Shown piece after piece: positions 1 to 5,811 of a DNA stretch of 6,558 nucleotides. Every line of letters starts with the position of its first letter. Within the stretch, counting starts at the first letter, position 1. The notes beneath the pieces are model-generated. The model was given only the letters and a program-made list of their open reading frames with translations, did not search any database and was not told the DNA's origin. This stretch comes from Thermoguttaceae bacterium. GTDB lineage: Bacteria > Planctomycetota > Planctomycetia > Pirellulales > Thermoguttaceae. Location of the stretch: positions 1-6,558 of the forward strand of contig JAQVID010000184.1 of the NCBI GenBank assembly GCA_028695865.1. Direction: 5' to 3'. The position numbers and the translations under genes are program-made.

Positions 1-361
1 CGTTACGGCTATTGATTCACTGCCAATAAGTCTTGATTTGATTTGTTTTTTGTGCTTCCCTCTGCAGGTTCTGTGCGCAGACGTGTCCAGGTAGAGACAC
101 CACGCGGTGATGTTTCTACAACAAGACGCAAGCGGTGGCCGGCCGGAAAGAATGATCACGGCAGGCCCGGCGAGATTTCAGAGAGATTCCGATTCTCTTG
201 CACAATCAACGTTTCCGAGACGCTCTGATTCGCTGGATCAGTTGCGACAGATACGCTCGAAGTTCAGGCGACATTTCGCGGATTCCTTTGACATATATAT
301 TATGTATATTATGTGCGCACGTATATTATGTGCGCATGATACATTCACCCGACCGCTTGAT
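1..361. other. Gene-poor left edge, no convincing coding region
   Basis: I find no gene I can support here. The short open frames overlap each other, lack a convincing ribosome-binding site and have unremarkable, basic or mixed composition. A coding region entering from the left on the plus strand could end at the TGA at 13-15 (last residues RYGY), but that is too short to judge. Small inverted repeats such as GTGTC/GACAC (83-87/96-100) are at chance level. The only structured part is the AT/GC-alternating tandem repeat at 304-336. The stretch lies immediately downstream of the minus-strand VOC gene, so it would hold that gene's 3' end; I see no hairpin-plus-T-run terminator for it. Confidence 0.5.
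304..336. repeat. Two-copy 17-bp-period direct repeat
   Basis: The 16-base unit GTATATTATGTGCGCA occurs at 304-319 and again at 321-336, separated by one base. A degenerate partial copy (ATATATTATGT) precedes it at about 295-305. The first copy contains the self-complementary octamer GTGCGCAC (313-320), which makes the segment a pseudo-palindrome flanked by AT-rich arms. It lies just past the stop codon of the minus-strand VOC gene. The function is unknown; a protein-binding site or slippage product are the simplest readings. Confidence 0.7.
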
Positions 362-739
362 TTACCGCTGTACGAACTGAAGCATATTTCCTTCCGGGTC
401 ATAGAAATTGCGAAGGAATCCACCGCCTTGGGCTTTAATTTTTTTCGGTTCAACTTTGATTCCGGCGTCGCTCAATCGCTTGGCGGCGGCATCGAGGTCC
501 TTGACTCTCAAGGCCAAATGGGCAAAGCCGGGAGCTTTGGTTGTCATGGATCGGGGTGAAGAATCACACGACATGATCTCCAAAAACGAACCGTCCGCCG
601 CTTTTAAAATCAGTGTATTTTCGGCAACATTGTCAAAATGAACGGTGTAGCCCAAGTGAAAACAATACCATTCGGCCAAAATGCGCGGGTCTATGGCGGC
701 AATAGCGGGATGATCGATACCAGTAATTAAATCGTTCAT
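362..739 (-). CDS. VOC superfamily (glyoxalase/dioxygenase-fold) protein
   Basis: This is a 125-residue protein with two beta-alpha-beta-beta-beta modules, as usual for a single-chain VOC protein. Module 1 runs from about residue 6 (GIDHPAI) to 56 (FLEIM); module 2 runs from about 71 (GFAHLALRV) to 123 (YDPEGNMLQFV). The ending YDPEGN-x-L-Q/E-F is diagnostic of the fold. By position, the putative metal ligands are His10, Glu54, His74 and Gln121. Classical bacterial glyoxalase I uses His-Glu-His-Glu, so the fourth position is Gln here, and glyoxalase I activity cannot be assumed. Family members include lyases, dioxygenases, isomerases and antibiotic-binding proteins; the substrate is unknown. 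I chose the ATG at 737-739 because GGAG (747-750, read on the minus strand) lies 7 nt upstream. A start 14 codons earlier is possible but lacks this support. No signal peptide is seen, so it is probably cytosolic. It points away from the carbohydrate genes. Confidence 0.88.
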   Translation of the reverse strand: MNDLITGIDHPAIAAIDPRILAEWYCFHLGYTVHFDNVAENTLILKAADGSFLEIMSCDSSPRSMTTKAPGFAHLALRVKDLDAAAKRLSDAGIKVEPKKIKAQGGGFLRNFYDPEGNMLQFVQR

Positions 740-793
740 AATACGGCTCCATATAAAATCTGTTTCAGTTAGTCCAATCAAAAATCGTCCTGC

Positions 794-823
794 TTGCCAG
801 GCGATTTATTGCTTTGGTATAAT
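794..823 (+). promoter_or_regulatory. Putative plus-strand sigma70 promoter without an obvious gene
   Basis: TTGCCA (794-799, five of six matches) is followed after 18 bases by a perfect TATAAT (818-823). It would transcribe rightward from about 830 into a stretch with no recognisable protein gene until 1500. It either makes a noncoding or long untranslated RNA or is fortuitous. Its -10 box overlaps the -10 of the leftward promoter. Confidence 0.4.
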
Positions 824-829
824 CATACC
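816..829. promoter_or_regulatory. Dyad between facing promoters, operator candidate
   Basis: GGTAT and ATACC form a perfect 5-bp inverted repeat around AATC (816-820/825-829). The dyad covers both predicted -10 boxes, a position where a small dimeric repressor would block both directions. The arms are short, so chance occurrence is possible. Confidence 0.3.
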
Positions 830-850
830 TTGGTTGCCCCCATAAATCAA
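822..850 (-). promoter_or_regulatory. Putative sigma70 promoter for the VOC gene
   Basis: Read on the minus strand, TTGATT (845-850) is followed after exactly 17 bases by TATGAT (822-827). That is four of six and five of six matches to the -35 and -10 consensus at ideal spacing. It would start transcription near 815, giving a leader of about 75 nt before the VOC start codon at 739. It overlaps the dyad at 816-829 and a plus-strand promoter-like sequence, so the two could interfere. Predicted from sequence only. Confidence 0.5.
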
Positions 851-1046
851 GAGGATATTGAAGAAAACATGGTTAGCGGGCATGGTCTTGCGGGACAGAA
901 ACTCTGCGGCGGCGTGACCACTGCTTTTACTTCTGCCCGGAACCAATGGGCCAAAGCCCACGCACTCCTCCCATTCACAGGGTGGTGTGATTTATTTGCT
1001 CGTTTTGGTAAGATAACCAACCCCGTAATGGAAGTCACGCGACCGG

Positions 1047-1091
1047 AATTAGGGAGTTTTGGGACGGATTCGAACCGCACTGGCCCTAATT
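1047..1091. repeat. Hairpin with a tRNA T-arm-like core
   Basis: AATTAGGG (1047-1054) and CCCTAATT (1084-1091) are perfect 8-bp inverted arms around a 29-base centre. Inside, GCGG-TTCGAAT-CCGT (minus-strand reading, about 1064-1078) looks like a tRNA T-stem and loop. It is not a tRNA: nine unpaired bases separate the T-arm-like part from the 3' arm, and there is no D-arm, anticodon arm or CCA end. No T-run follows on either strand, so it is not an obvious intrinsic terminator. It could be an extragenic palindrome or a tRNA relic. Confidence 0.5.
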
Positions 1092-1138
1092 GCGTTCGTT
1101 TCACTCGTTCCATATCCGGGCCTTCAGGAAGAAAAGTT

Positions 1139-1291
1139 TAATTGACGTTTTTGTTTGGAAGACTTTGCGTGAGCGATGTGACCTGATAAATGATATTGGT
1201 TATGTATATTTACCAGAGTATAAATACGCAATAATTGTCGCGATTAACCCGGTCGTGAGACTTTGGTAAAAAATCGCGAATAATTGACGTT
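1139..1291. repeat. Spaced direct repeat TAATTGACGTT
   Basis: The 11-base string TAATTGACGTT occurs at 1139-1149 and 1281-1291. A related AATAATTGTCG lies at 1230-1240, so variants of an AATTGNCG word appear three times within 155 bp upstream of the promoter at 1323. This may reflect repeated activator or repressor sites. The spacing is not uniform. Confidence 0.4.
1209..1279. repeat. Interleaved inverted repeats upstream of the promoter
   Basis: TTTACCAGAG (1209-1218) can pair along all ten bases with CTTTGGTAAA (1261-1270), with one G-U pair. TCGCGATT (1238-1245) is the exact complement of AATCGCGA (1272-1279). The pairs interleave rather than nest. As RNA they would form a pseudoknot or two mutually exclusive hairpins; as DNA they could be two overlapping binding dyads about 45-110 bp before the -35 box at 1323. 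Confidence 0.45.
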
Positions 1292-1322
1292 GCGAAAGTC
1301 CCAAATGTTACCCCTCGTCCTG

Positions 1323-1351
1323 TTGACACGGGAATATTCGCAAAATATAAT
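1323..1351 (+). promoter_or_regulatory. Full-consensus sigma70 promoter for the CBM/TIM-barrel gene
   Basis: TTGACA (1323-1328) and TATAAT (1346-1351) match the housekeeping consensus at all twelve positions, with the ideal 17-base spacer. The spacer centre is the perfect palindrome GAATATTC (1332-1339), where a repressor could sit between the two boxes. Transcription should start near 1357-1359, giving a leader of about 140 nt. So strong a core promoter is surprising for a catabolic gene unless it is repressed or attenuated. Confidence 0.75.
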
Positions 1352-1358
1352 TACTAAT

Positions 1359-1398
1359 GGTTTTCCGACGCCGCAATGCGTGATTTTTTTGGAGAACC
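1359..1398 (+). promoter_or_regulatory. Nested stem-loop at the mRNA 5' end
   Basis: GGTTTTCC (1359-1366) pairs with GGAGAACC (1391-1398) along eight positions, with one G-U pair. It encloses a small hairpin ACGC/GCGT (1368-1371/1378-1381) followed by seven Ts (1384-1390). If transcription begins at 1357-1359 as predicted, the message starts directly with this stem, which could protect the 5' end. The inner hairpin plus T-run looks like a weak attenuator, but its stem is only four pairs. Confidence 0.45.
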
Positions 1399-1499
1399 GT
1401 GTGTGATTGAGTCGTCAAGCGTTCTTTTCGATTCAGATGAGGCCGTTTGATCTGCGTGATTTTGTATGTGTTCGACCGTGATTACCCAGGGAGTGTATT

Positions 1500-3509
1500 A
1501 TGACCAAGGTGCAGGGCATGTGTCTCGTATTATTTTTGTTTTTTTCTTCGACGCTTTTTGGACAGGAAGGCTACATGGTCGGAGAAAATATCGTGAAGAA
1601 CCCTTCATTTGAAGAGGTTAAGAATGGTAAGGTGGTCGGTTGGGGGTACTCAGCCCGCACTTATTCGCTTTGCTCTGATACCGGTTGCGAGGGAAATCAT
1701 TCGATTCGTTTTGAAAGTCAAGATGCTTCCCGATACGATTTCTGTAATCAGCTCTTGGACCTCAAAGTGGACGAAATGTATCAGTATTCGTGCCAATTCA
1801 AGACGGAAAATATTCGCTGTTCCGGGCAAGGCATGTCCATTTGCATCCAGTGGAGCGGAGCCGATGGCAAATGGCTCGGCGGAGCGTTTGCGTCTACAGG
1901 AGTCAAGGGAACGTCCAAGGGCTGGGTTAAAGTTTCTGGTCTTACCCGTCCCATTCCAAAAGAAGCCAAAAAAATCACCCTCTCTGTTTATGGTCGTCAG
2001 GGAACCGTTGGAGTGGCCTGGATAGACGATGTTCAAGTCAGACGATTTATTCCTCCGTTCTTTGGCCCTGTGACCACCAACTGCTATCGACAGCAGACAA
2101 CCGGAGGCAACGTCTCTGTGTTTGTCGCGGTGAATCCGCTTATCAAGGAAGATTTTTCGCAGTACAAGTTTTGTCTTGCGGTGATCGATCAGACGGGTAA
2201 AGAGCAGATGACGCTTGTTCCTTCATCACACGAAGAGCATTCGATTGTTTTTTCGCTTGACGCGGGCAAACTTGCTTGCGGTACCTGGCGGCTTGAGTGT
2301 CGTGCCGTCAATCCGGCTTCGAATAAAAAAGAAATTTCGTCGCCTCTCAAGTTGACCAAACTCGATCGCATGCCACAGCGGAAAGCCTGGATTGATGAGC
2401 ATCGCCGTTTGATCCTTGACGGCAAGCCGTTTTTCCCGCTTGGTCTCTATTTCGGAAATGTGAGCCCGGAGCATTTGGAAATCTATGCCAAGTCGTCTTA
2501 TAACTGTCTCATGCCGTATGTTCCTGTTACGCGAGAAACTCTCGACCGGATTCACGCCAAAAATATCAAGGTAATCTACAGTGTAAAAGACGTTTATAAG
2601 GGAGCGCTAAAACTCGAAACAGAAGAGCAGGCCGATGCCAAAGTCCGAAAAACGGTCAACGCGCTCAAAGATCATCCGGCGATCATGGCGTGGTATGTCA
2701 ATGACGAGTATCCGCTGAGCCGTATCAATGAATTGACCAATCGGCGCGACCTTATGGAAGAACTTGATCCGGGGCGTCCCACTTGGGCCGTTTTATATCA
2801 GGTCCACGAACTTCGCGGTTATCTGCCGACGTTTGACGTTGTGGGCACCGATCCGTATCCGGTGGCTACCAAGCCGATCAGTCTTGCCTGGGACTGGAGT
2901 GTGCTAACGAATCAAGCCGTTTTTCAAGCCAAAGCAGTATGGCAAGTTCCGCAAATTTTCGATTGGTCTTTGTACAAGGATACCAAAGCGGCCAAGCGTG
3001 GCCAGCGCGCTCCGACTTATGAAGAAATGCGAGCCATGTACTGGATGAACATCGCCGGCGGTGCCAATGGACTTATTGCCTATTGCTGGCACGCCCTGTT
3101 CCAAATGGATAAAGAGCCTTCCGATGAGCTCCGAAGCCCCATGATACGCAAGCCGTTCGAGCAGAGTTGGAAAGAAGTCAGTCAAATCGGACAAGAAGTA
3201 TCGGATCGGATTCCATTGCTCCTTTCGATTGACAAGCCGATGCCGATTGAGGTGACGCAAGGGAAGGGGAGTGTTGCCTGGCGCGTCTATGGTCAGGGCG
3301 ACGAAACCTGGGTACTTCTGGTTAATCTGAACGAAAAAGAATCAACCGATGTGACATTATCAGCCGGGCAAGCCGTTTGCGTGATTGGAACCCATTTGGG
3401 AATTGCTCCTGTGAAAACGCCGACCGTAGATGCCCTCGGAAAGAACGTCGCGATTCGACTTGCTCCCATGGAGCCGCTGTTTGTCGGACTTAAAAAGAGA
3501 GATCGCTAA
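1500..3509 (+). CDS. Secreted CBM plus glycoside-hydrolase-like TIM-barrel protein
   Basis: This is a 669-residue exported protein. AGGGAG (1488-1493), 6 nt upstream, fixes the ATG at 1500. A Sec signal peptide covers about residues 1-21, with cleavage likely after LFG. Residues 27-182 resemble a CBM4/9-type jelly roll: NPSFE start, GW at 47-48, WIDDV near the end, and six cysteines (58-115) that could form disulfides. A beta-sandwich linker follows (about 188-290). A TIM barrel (about 300-575) opens with the LILDGKPFFPLGLY type of strand 1. It has Trp398 and Asn401-Asp402-Glu403 at the end of strand 4, the usual clan GH-A acid/base site, then DVVGTDPYP (446-454) and a W-x-x-IAGGANGLIAYCW-like strand 8. 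A C-terminal beta-sandwich (about 581-665) completes it. The expected strand-7 segment VWQVPQIFDW (480-489) has no glutamate, so the nucleophile is unclear. It probably binds or cleaves a polysaccharide; the substrate and GH family are not assigned. Confidence 0.85.
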   Translation: MTKVQGMCLVLFLFFSSTLFGQEGYMVGENIVKNPSFEEVKNGKVVGWGYSARTYSLCSDTGCEGNHSIRFESQDASRYDFCNQLLDLKVDEMYQYSCQFKTENIRCSGQGMSICIQWSGADGKWLGGAFASTGVKGTSKGWVKVSGLTRPIPKEAKKITLSVYGRQGTVGVAWIDDVQVRRFIPPFFGPVTTNCYRQQTTGGNVSVFVAVNPLIKEDFSQYKFCLAVIDQTGKEQMTLVPSSHEEHSIVFSLDAGKLACGTWRLECRAVNPASNKKEISSPLKLTKLDRMPQRKAWIDEHRRLILDGKPFFPLGLYFGNVSPEHLEIYAKSSYNCLMPYVPVTRETLDRIHAKNIKVIYSVKDVYKGALKLETEEQADAKVRKTVNALKDHPAIMAWYVNDEYPLSRINELTNRRDLMEELDPGRPTWAVLYQVHELRGYLPTFDVVGTDPYPVATKPISLAWDWSVLTNQAVFQAKAVWQVPQIFDWSLYKDTKAAKRGQRAPTYEEMRAMYWMNIAGGANGLIAYCWHALFQMDKEPSDELRSPMIRKPFEQSWKEVSQIGQEVSDRIPLLLSIDKPMPIEVTQGKGSVAWRVYGQGDETWVLLVNLNEKESTDVTLSAGQAVCVIGTHLGIAPVKTPTVDALGKNVAIRLAPMEPLFVGLKKRDR

Positions 3510-3523
3510 TTGAAGTATGCCCC

Positions 3524-3576
3524 TCGGCAATCTTTGCGAGAACGAATGCGCGAAGTTGCCGATTGTATTTTTGTTT
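3524..3576 (+). terminator. Probable intrinsic terminator after the CBM/TIM-barrel gene
   Basis: TCGGCAA (3524-3530) pairs perfectly with TTGCCGA (3556-3562). An inner TTTGCG/CGCGAA stem (3533-3538/3549-3554, one G-U) extends it to about 13 pairs with a small bulge and a 10-base loop. A T-rich tract with interrupting G and A bases follows (3563-3576). It begins 14 bases after the stop codon. The imperfect T tract makes its efficiency uncertain. If active, the GH50 gene needs its own promoter in 3563-3660, where I see no clear one. Confidence 0.6.
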
Positions 3577-3607
3577 GTATTTTGAATTGCATTTTTGTTT
3601 GTATTGA
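3562..3607. repeat. Imperfect T-rich tandem repeat, 24 and 22 bp
   Basis: The segment 3562-3585 is repeated at 3586-3607 with one substitution (T to C at the fifth base) and two bases deleted near the end. Each copy contains ATTTTTGTTTGTATT. It adjoins the terminator stem and lies 65 bases before the GH50 start codon. It may be a duplicated terminator tail or a slippage product. Confidence 0.65.
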
Positions 3608-3672
3608 ACCTCATGCTCATCGTAACACTGACGCCCTGCGCGGCTTGGTGATTTTTCCCGAAAGGAAACCGA

Positions 3673-5811
3673 ATGAAATTATTCTTTAAAGGTTTATTGG
3701 CGTTTCTTTTATGTACGTCGTTTGCGACGGCGGCCGAGACCGTGTTGGTCGATTTTCAAAAGACCGATTTATCAAAAGTGAACTTGCTTGGCGGCGCGAC
3801 TCTTACGGCCAAAGACGGTGTTGTTACATTCGTGACGAAAAAGGTCGGGACTGATGTGCGAACTTACGCTCCATCCGGCCTGATCGTTTCCGGCAATTGG
3901 GACTTAACTCCCTGGCGTTCGATTGTTGTCGAACTTTCGCAAAAAACCGGCAAGACGATTCGGGTCGTTCTCAAGCTGGAAAACGCGTATGTCCCGGGCA
4001 AAGCTACTGGTGTTTATCTCAATTGGCTTAATTTTTCCAGTGAGGCCAAAGAGTATCCGATTACCATGATTGCTCCGTCGTCCATTATGACATTTGGCAT
4101 GCGTCGGGGGCCTTGGGACGTTGGAATTCGCAATACGCTGGAAATGGACAAGGTTTCACGTATTTTGCTTTATACGGAAACAGACGATGCTGATGTGACC
4201 TGGACGCTCAAACGTATTGTTGCGACTGATCGGTTGGAGGATACCCGGGAACCATGGCTTGCCATGAACCCGGCCAAGGCGTTTCCCTTTATCGATATTT
4301 TCGGACAATTTATGTTCAACGAGTGGCCCAATAAAGTCTATTCAGATGCCGATCTCAAAGATCATATGCGTTCAGAACTGGACGACCTGAAATTACATCC
4401 CGGCCCTAAAGGTTGGGACCAATACGGAGGTTGGGCCGATGGTCCCCGGTACGAGGCAACGGGCCAGTTTTACGTCAAAAAGATCAGCGGCAAATGGTGG
4501 TTCATTGATCCGGAAGGTTATTTGTATTGGTCGCATGGGCCGGTACGCGTTACCGCGTCGAGTGGCGAAACGCCTCTGGATGGTCGCCAGTCGTATTTTT
4601 CATACCTGCCTGACCCGAAAGAAGATAAAACATTTGCCCGGTTCTACGATACGCATGATCCGCTTTTGCGCGATTATTATGTGAAGTGGGGGGTAAAAAA
4701 GACTTACGATTTTTCGGCGGCCAATTTATTGCGTAAATACGGCATGACATGGCGCCGTACCTTCGACGAAATGGCGCATGTTCGTCTTAAAAGTTGGGGA
4801 ATGAATACCATTGCCAATAGCAGTGACGAAAGCGTTTGCTTGCTCAATCGCACACCTTATAGTGACCGCATTGAGTTGAAATCGCCCGCCATTGCCGGTT
4901 CCCAGGGACACTGGTGGCCGTTCCGCGACCCGTTTCATCCGGCGTTCAAAACCGTCTTTCATGAGCAACTCATGGCGCGAAGCGACGAAATCAATAATCC
5001 CTGGTGCTTCGGCTTCTTTGTCGATAATGAACTCAATTGGGGAGGCCCGACTTCGCTGGCCGTGTGGACGCTTCAGTCGCCTGCCGATCAACCGGCCAAG
5101 ATCGAATTCGTCAAACGGCTCAAGAGCAAATATGGTACGGTCCAAAAACTCAACGCCGTCTGGAAAACATCTTGCGCCGATTGGAACGCCTTGCTGCAAA
5201 GTGTCGCCGTTCCCGGACCTGGTGCCCAAGGTGATCTGGAATCATTCTCCGACGCGATTATCGACGCGTATTTTAAAAATGTGCGAGACGAGTTCAAAAA
5301 AGTCGCTCCGAACAAAGTCTATATGGGCTGTCGTTTTTCCGGCTTCCGCAACGCCAACGAACGCGCCGTCAAAATCGCCGCCAGGTATTGCGATGTGATC
5401 AGTACGAATGTCTATCGCTTTGTACTTGACGATATTCAGTTGCCCGAAGGAATTGATAAACCGTTGATCATCGGTGAATTTCATTTTGGCGCGCTGGACC
5501 GCGGACTGTTCCATCACACGCTCGTGGGTGTGGATGACCAAAAGGCGCGAGGCAAAGCCTATTACAATTATGTCGAATCGGCTCTGCGTCATCCGAACTT
5601 CATCGGCGTCCACTGGCACCAGTACGGTGATCAGGCGACTACCGGTCGTTTCGACGGTGAAGATTTCCAAAACGGACTGGTCGATGTTTGTGATACTCCT
5701 TATCAAGAGACGATCAACGGCATTCGCGAAATTGGATATAAGATGTATGAAGTTCGGGCTCTTGCTCCCCTTAAACAGGACAAAGCCAAAACGACTCCCG
5801 CGAAAAAGTAA
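3673..5811 (+). CDS. GH50 family beta-agarase-type glycoside hydrolase
   Basis: This is a 712-residue exported enzyme of the GH50 type. Characterised members cleave beta-1,4 bonds of agarose; several are exo-acting and release neoagarobiose. The ATG at 3673 has AAAGGA (3661-3666) 6 nt upstream. A Sec signal peptide spans about 1-20 (cleavage ATA/AE). Residues about 22-186 form the CBM-like beta-sandwich usual for the family. The catalytic barrel follows: FIDIFGQF (206-213), YGGWADGP (251-258), ATGQFYVKKISGKWWFIDPEG (262-282, typical GH50), NPWCFGFFVDNEL (442-454) with acid/base Glu453, and IIGEFHFGALDRG (599-611) with nucleophile Glu602. HWHQYGDQATTGR (647-659) and DVCDTPYQE (671-679) complete the family signature. 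The 149-residue spacing between glutamates suits GH50. The lysine-rich tail (701-712) is low complexity. Overall length is near the family norm. The exact galactan and exo or endo mode cannot be read from sequence. Confidence 0.92.
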   Translation: MKLFFKGLLAFLLCTSFATAAETVLVDFQKTDLSKVNLLGGATLTAKDGVVTFVTKKVGTDVRTYAPSGLIVSGNWDLTPWRSIVVELSQKTGKTIRVVLKLENAYVPGKATGVYLNWLNFSSEAKEYPITMIAPSSIMTFGMRRGPWDVGIRNTLEMDKVSRILLYTETDDADVTWTLKRIVATDRLEDTREPWLAMNPAKAFPFIDIFGQFMFNEWPNKVYSDADLKDHMRSELDDLKLHPGPKGWDQYGGWADGPRYEATGQFYVKKISGKWWFIDPEGYLYWSHGPVRVTASSGETPLDGRQSYFSYLPDPKEDKTFARFYDTHDPLLRDYYVKWGVKKTYDFSAANLLRKYGMTWRRTFDEMAHVRLKSWGMNTIANSSDESVCLLNRTPYSDRIELKSPAIAGSQGHWWPFRDPFHPAFKTVFHEQLMARSDEINNPWCFGFFVDNELNWGGPTSLAVWTLQSPADQPAKIEFVKRLKSKYGTVQKLNAVWKTSCADWNALLQSVAVPGPGAQGDLESFSDAIIDAYFKNVRDEFKKVAPNKVYMGCRFSGFRNANERAVKIAARYCDVISTNVYRFVLDDIQLPEGIDKPLIIGEFHFGALDRGLFHHTLVGVDDQKARGKAYYNYVESALRHPNFIGVHWHQYGDQATTGRFDGEDFQNGLVDVCDTPYQETINGIREIGYKMYEVRALAPLKQDKAKTTPAKK

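Larger units (their letters stand above)
851..1322. other. Noncoding stretch with hairpins and dispersed repeats
   Basis: Nearly 500 bases hold no protein gene I can support. Open frames on both strands run through the 870-1140 part, but they lack ribosome-binding sites and recognisable motifs, and the two strands compete. Structured elements include the TGGGC-CAAA-GCCCA hairpin (946-959), the TTGGT/ACCAA hairpin (1004-1008/1015-1019), the larger hairpin at 1047-1091, and the repeat cluster at 1139-1291. The region sits upstream of the strong promoter of the 1500-3509 gene, so the right part may bind regulators. A noncoding RNA from the promoter at 794-823 is the alternative. Confidence 0.5.

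Noticed and set aside
288..316. Promoter from TTGACA at 288-293
   Set aside because: No -10 box lies at 16-18 bp spacing; the TATATT-like sequences are too near or too far, and no plus-strand gene follows.
107..559. Plus-strand open frame of 150 codons
   Set aside because: It overlaps the well-supported VOC gene on the opposite strand and has no family features or ribosome-binding site.
1047..1091. tRNA gene on the minus strand
   Set aside because: Only a T-arm-like motif is present. No 7-bp acceptor stem abuts it, and no D-arm or anticodon arm fits upstream on the minus strand.
1047..1091. Integron attC site
   Set aside because: The arms AATTAGGG/CCCTAATT lack the required GTT/AAC core triplets, and no integrase or cassette structure is visible.
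794..1141. Protein gene of about 115 residues on the plus strand, and its minus-strand counterpart at 847-1113
   Set aside because: Neither has a ribosome-binding site or a recognisable motif, both run through the T-arm-like hairpin, and the strands conflict.
1368..1390. Strong intrinsic terminator in the leader
   Set aside because: The hairpin before the T-run has only four base pairs, too weak to call as a terminator; kept only as a possible attenuator.
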